NCBI RefSeq assembly: GCF_003363715.1 | Contig: NZ_QREV01000024.1 | Coordinates: 1 to 64,000, forward strand | Length of the DNA stretch: 64,000 nucleotides | DNA from: Parabacteroides acidifaciens | Lineage (GTDB): Bacteria; Bacteroidota; Bacteroidia; Bacteroidales; Tannerellaceae | Reading direction: 5' to 3' | Shown here: positions 60,601 through 64,000 of the stretch, in pieces | How the letters are laid out: every line of letters starts with the position of its first letter | Numbering within the stretch: the first letter of the stretch is position 1 | The notes under the pieces: generated by a model | What the model was told of the DNA's origin: nothing | Database searches by the model: none | The model's input: only the letters and a program-made list of their open reading frames with translations | Made by a program: the position numbers and the translations under genes

Positions 60601-63438
60601 TTAGATTACGATGTTTACAATCTTTCCGGGAACAACGATAATCTTCTTCGGTGTCTTGCCTTCCATCCATTTGGCGGAGTTTTCATGTGCAAGAGCAGCT
60701 TTTTCTATCTCTTCGCGCGGCATATCGGCCGGAAGTTCCATGCTGAAACGGGCTTTACCGTTGAAGGAGATAGCATAAGTAAGCGAGTTTTCTTTCAGGT
60801 ATTCTTCGTTGCAGGCGGGCCATTTGGCGTCACAAACAGTCGTGTCGTGACCGCAGGTATGCCACAGTTCTTCGGCAAAATGAGGAGCAAACGGAGCCAA
60901 CAGGATGATTAATTCTTCCAGAATGGCCCGTTTGTTACATTTCAGGTTGCTCAGTTCATTTACACAAATCATAAAGGCACTGATAGAAGTGTTGTATGAG
61001 AAATGTTCGATGTCGAACGTCACTTTCTTGATCAGTTTATGCAGTGATTTCAGTTCGTCGGCTGTCGGCTCTGCATCTGTGATCTGCAATGTGTCCGTGT
61101 TACCGAAGAACAGTGCCCACAGCTTTTTCAGGAAACGGTGAACGCCGTCGATACCGTTCGTGTCCCAAGGTTTGGATTGTTCCAACGGGCCCAGGAACAT
61201 TTCGTACAGGCGAAGCGTATCGGCACCGTATTTTTCAACGATCATATCCGGGTTAACGACGTTGAACATCGACTTCGACATCTTTTCAACTGCCCAACCG
61301 CAGATATATTTGCCGTCTTCCAGTTCGAACTCGGCATCTTTATATTCCGGGCGCCAGCTTTTGAAGGCTTCCATATCCAGGACATCGTTCGATACGATAT
61401 TCACATCCACGTGGATAGGAGTCACCTCGTATTTATCTTTCAGGTTTAGGGAAACGAACTTGTTCGTACCGTTGATACGATACACAAAGTTGGAACGTCC
61501 CTGGATCATTCCCTGGTTGATCAGTTTCTTGAACGGTTCTTCTTCGCAGACAACACCCAGATCGAACAGGAATTTATTCCAGAAGCGGCTGTAAATCAGG
61601 TGACCGGTAGCATGTTCGGTTCCACCGATATAGAGGTCTACATTACGCCAGTATTCGTCTACATCTTTAGCTACTAATGCCTGGTCGTTGTGCGGGTCCA
61701 TATAGCGCAGGTAGTAAGCCGATGAACCGGCAAATCCCGGCATGGTACACAGTTCGAGCGGGAAAATAGTCTTGTTGTCTATTTTGGAGACTTCTACAAC
61801 TTCCTGTTTAGCGGTATCCCAAGCCCATTTTACGGCGTGTCCTAAAGGAGGTTCTCCCGTTTCGGTCGGCAGGAATTTATCGACTTCCGGCAGTTCGAGC
61901 GGCAGTTTGTCGACCGGCAACATCTGAGGCATGCCATCCGCATCGTAATAGACAGGGAACGGTTCGCCCCAATAACGCTGGCGGCTGAAGATAGCGTCGC
62001 GCAGGCGGTAGTTAATTTTTACACGTCCTAATTGATGTTCGGCTACATATTTCTTGGTGGCGGCGATTGCTTCCTTTACGGTCAGACCGTTCAGAGAGAG
62101 GTCGCAATAGGGCGTTACTTCCGGTCTCGGCGAGTTGCAGACGATGCCTTCTTTTGCATCGAAGCTTTCTTCGCTGACGTCGCATCCTTCGATCAACGGA
62201 ATAATCGGCAGGTTGAAATGTTTGGCAAATGCGTAGTCACGGCTGTCGTGTGCCGGAACGGCCATGATAGCACCTGTTCCGTAGCCGGCCAGTACGTAGT
62301 CGCTGATCCAGACGGGCACTGCGTCGCCTGTGAACGGGTTAATGGCGTATGAACCGCTGAATACACCGGTCACGGAACGGTCGGCGATGCGTTCGCGTTC
62401 CGTACGTTTCTTGGTGCGGTCCAGGTAAGCGTCCACTTCCTGCTTCTGCTCGGGAGTGGTTAGCTGGGCAACGAGTTCGCTTTCGGGAGCCAATACCATG
62501 AAAGTGACACCGAACATGGTATCTGCACGGGTCGTAAAGATCGTAAATTCCAGATCGCTGTCTTTCACCTTGAACTGGATTTCGGCTCCTTCGCTGCGAC
62601 CGATCCAGTTACGCTGTGTCTCTTTCAGCGAGTCTGTCCAGTCGATTGTGTCCAGTCCGTCCAGCAAACGCTGTGCATAAGCCGATACACGCAAGCACCA
62701 CTGGCGCATGATTTTCTGTTCCACCGGATAACCGCCGCGTTCGGAAACGCCGTTCACCACTTCATCATTAGCCAATACGGTTCCTAATGCGGCACACCAG
62801 TTTACCATCGTTTCGCCCCGATAAGCGATGCGGTAGTTCAGCAGGATTTCCTGTTTTTCTTTCTCACTCTTGGCTTTCCATTCGTCAGCCGTGAAGCTCA
62901 GCTCTTCGCCGCAGGCAACATTCAGGCCTTCTGTTCCGACCTGTTCGAAAGCGGCAACCAGTTCGCTGATAGGGCGTGCCTGCTTTTCGTCGTTGCAGTA
63001 GTAGCTGTTGAACATCTGGATGAATGCCCATTGTGTCCATTTATAATATTCCGGGTCGCAGGTACGGATTTCACGGCTCCAGTCGTAGCTGAAACCTATT
63101 TTATCCATTTGCTCGCGATACCGGGCGATGTTTTTCTTTGTCGTTACTTCGGGATGCTGTCCGGTCTGGATGGCATATTGTTCTGCCGGCAGTCCGTAAG
63201 CGTCATAGCCCATCGGGTGCAAAACGTTGAAACCTTGCAGGCGTTTGTAACGGGAATAAATGTCAGATGCGATGTAACCGAGCGGGTGGCCTACATGTAG
63301 TCCTGCTCCTGATGGATAAGGAAACATGTCCAAGACGTAATACTTAGGTTTGTCGGCATTCTTTTCGACTTTATAAACCTTGTTGGCAATCCAGTATTCG
63401 TGCCACTTTTTCTCAATTTCTCTGAAATTGTACTCCAT
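60601..63438 (-). CDS. leuS: Leucyl-tRNA synthetase
   Basis: 945 residues, a class I synthetase that charges tRNA-Leu in the cytoplasm. The HIGH-type motif is in [20 protein letters not shown] (about 40-59), the CP1 editing domain at about 240-450 ([20 protein letters not shown]), and the KMSKS motif in [15 protein letters not shown] (about 700-714). The anticodon-binding helices and the C-terminal extension complete the normal length. An insertion before KMSKS with [15 protein letters not shown] is typical of Bacteroidetes enzymes to my knowledge. It has a promoter box 43 bases upstream. Confidence 0.98.
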   Translation of the reverse strand: MEYNFREIEKKWHEYWIANKVYKVEKNADKPKYYVLDMFPYPSGAGLHVGHPLGYIASDIYSRYKRLQGFNVLHPMGYDAYGLPAEQYAIQTGQHPEVTTKKNIARYREQMDKIGFSYDWSREIRTCDPEYYKWTQWAFIQMFNSYYCNDEKQARPISELVAAFEQVGTEGLNVACGEELSFTADEWKAKSEKEKQEILLNYRIAYRGETMVNWCAALGTVLANDEVVNGVSERGGYPVEQKIMRQWCLRVSAYAQRLLDGLDTIDWTDSLKETQRNWIGRSEGAEIQFKVKDSDLEFTIFTTRADTMFGVTFMVLAPESELVAQLTTPEQKQEVDAYLDRTKKRTERERIADRSVTGVFSGSYAINPFTGDAVPVWISDYVLAGYGTGAIMAVPAHDSRDYAFAKHFNLPIIPLIEGCDVSEESFDAKEGIVCNSPRPEVTPYCDLSLNGLTVKEAIAATKKYVAEHQLGRVKINYRLRDAIFSRQRYWGEPFPVYYDADGMPQMLPVDKLPLELPEVDKFLPTETGEPPLGHAVKWAWDTAKQEVVEVSKIDNKTIFPLELCTMPGFAGSSAYYLRYMDPHNDQALVAKDVDEYWRNVDLYIGGTEHATGHLIYSRFWNKFLFDLGVVCEEEPFKKLINQGMIQGRSNFVYRINGTNKFVSLNLKDKYEVTPIHVDVNIVSNDVLDMEAFKSWRPEYKDAEFELEDGKYICGWAVEKMSKSMFNVVNPDMIVEKYGADTLRLYEMFLGPLEQSKPWDTNGIDGVHRFLKKLWALFFGNTDTLQITDAEPTADELKSLHKLIKKVTFDIEHFSYNTSISAFMICVNELSNLKCNKRAILEELIILLAPFAPHFAEELWHTCGHDTTVCDAKWPACNEEYLKENSLTYAISFNGKARFSMELPADMPREEIEKAALAHENSAKWMEGKTPKKIIVVPGKIVNIVI

Positions 63439-63480
63439 GATTGTTTATCGTTTATTTTTATCGTTTTCTATTTAAAGCCA

Positions 63481-63488
63481 CAAAGTTA
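63481..63488 (-). promoter_or_regulatory. -7 promoter box of leuS
   Basis: The minus strand reads TAACTTTG (TAnnTTTG), about 43 bases before the leuS start. No clear -33 box. Confidence 0.6.
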
Positions 63489-63501
63489 GTGAATTTTGTG
63501 A

Positions 63502-64000
63502 TTATACATATCCTATTCTATTTCTTGGTTTATTTTCTTTTTCTTTATTTCGGTTGGCTAATTCCGCCAGAGCCATGTAGATATCATCAAAATGCTGTTC
63601 ATAACTTTCGTGGTCTTTGGAAAGACTTTCCAGATCTTCTTGTAAGAAACGGAGTTGCAGTTTGAGTTCTGCTAATTCTTTGGCAGTCTGATTGCTTTCA
63701 AGTATATATTGCCTTGTTTTTACGAAGGCCCGCATGATGTTTATATTGACTTGTATTGCTATAGGGGAACGGAGTACGCTTGACAGCATGGCTATTCCTT
63801 CTTGCGTAAAGGCGGAGGGTATAATATAGCTGTGCTTCATTGTTTTGGGTAACTGGTCGCAAATTGCGACCAGTTCATTCCATTCTTTTTCTGTAAGTAT
63901 AAACATGAAGTCTTCTGGAAAACGTTCAATATTACGTTTAACTTGTTCTTTCAAACGTCTTGTTTCCACCTGATACAATGTTGCCAAATCAAAATCCAGC
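63502..64000 (-). CDS. ORF6N domain protein, 5' end outside the window
   Basis: About 166 visible residues. The frame continues through the window edge: the codons before the apparent start encode LDFDLATLYQVETRRLKEQV, the usual inner part of an ORF6N domain, so the true start lies beyond 64000. The conserved NIERFPEDFMFILTEKEW and YIIPSAFTQEGIAMLSSVLR follow, then a coiled coil and a charged C-terminus. These proteins carry a phage-type DNA-binding domain (KilA-N/BRO related) and are common, uncharacterised Bacteroidetes genes. It ends just upstream of the leuS promoter. Confidence 0.88.
   Translation of the reverse strand, partial: LDFDLATLYQVETRRLKEQVKRNIERFPEDFMFILTEKEWNELVAICDQLPKTMKHSYIIPSAFTQEGIAMLSSVLRSPIAIQVNINIMRAFVKTRQYILESNQTAKELAELKLQLRFLQEDLESLSKDHESYEQHFDDIYMALAELANRNKEKENKPRNRIGYV

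Noticed and set aside
1-64000. CRISPR array, rRNA or tRNA genes
   Set aside because: No regularly spaced direct repeats, rRNA segments or cloverleaf sequences were recognised while reading both strands.

Overview
The window looks like a chromosomal segment of a Bacteroidales bacterium, most likely a Parabacteroides species. The grounds are the recurrent Bacteroidetes -7 promoter box (TAnnTTTG) ahead of many genes, type IX secretion (T9SS) features (a PorZ homologue and C-terminal sorting domains), and typical family members (DUF3244, DUF4294, ORF6N, golvesin-like and TPR-HTH proteins). No tRNA, rRNA, CRISPR array or intact insertion sequence was recognised. The genus is an inference.

Region 1 (947-16600, minus strand) is one seven-gene export operon: ABC ATPase, ABC permease with a degenerate M1-peptidase part and a golvesin-like C-terminus, TolC-type channel, membrane-fusion lipoprotein, RND pump, a 1633-residue fusion of a complete RND pump with a complete ABC ATPase, and a second ABC permease. 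Two of its pumps carry palindromic DNA repeats translated in frame. Rubrerythrin (16720-17298) follows upstream with its own promoter and terminator.

Region 2 (17435-37874, minus strand) is the most unusual part: an uninterrupted run of 18 genes whose order and overlaps suggest one operon for ribosomally made, modified peptides. It holds two short double-glycine-leader precursors with Cys-rich cores (31780-31953, and the previously easy-to-miss 46-residue 28593-28733). Each lies directly upstream of its own radical SAM/SPASM maturase. The run also has a C39-peptidase ABC exporter, an HlyD-type adaptor, a second membrane protein with a C39-like domain that lacks the catalytic residues and has no ATPase, a TonB-receptor-like outer-membrane protein, eight glycosyltransferase-like proteins (one fused to a methyltransferase), a small winged-HTH protein and a DUF3244 protein. 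A membrane-anchored TPR-HTH regulator (38051-39910) sits next to it with its own promoter and terminator. My reading is that this makes and exports glycosylated, possibly thioether-bridged peptides. Product and modifications are inference.

Region 3: two 508-bp copies of an unannotated repeat (419-926 and 40022-40529) bracket regions 1 and 2. Both hold a stem-loop whose 27-base loop is in opposite orientation in the two copies.

Region 4 (40714-64000) is mostly ordinary chromosome: SulP transporter, secreted trypsin-like protease with a sorting domain, radical SAM protein, two outer-membrane proteins, DinD, DUF4294 protein, SpoU methyltransferase, a 0.7-kb AT-rich gap, nadA, MBOAT/SGNH/acyltransferase surface-acylation genes next to porZ, rdgB, a YitT-type membrane protein, leuS and a partial ORF6N gene cut by the window edge.
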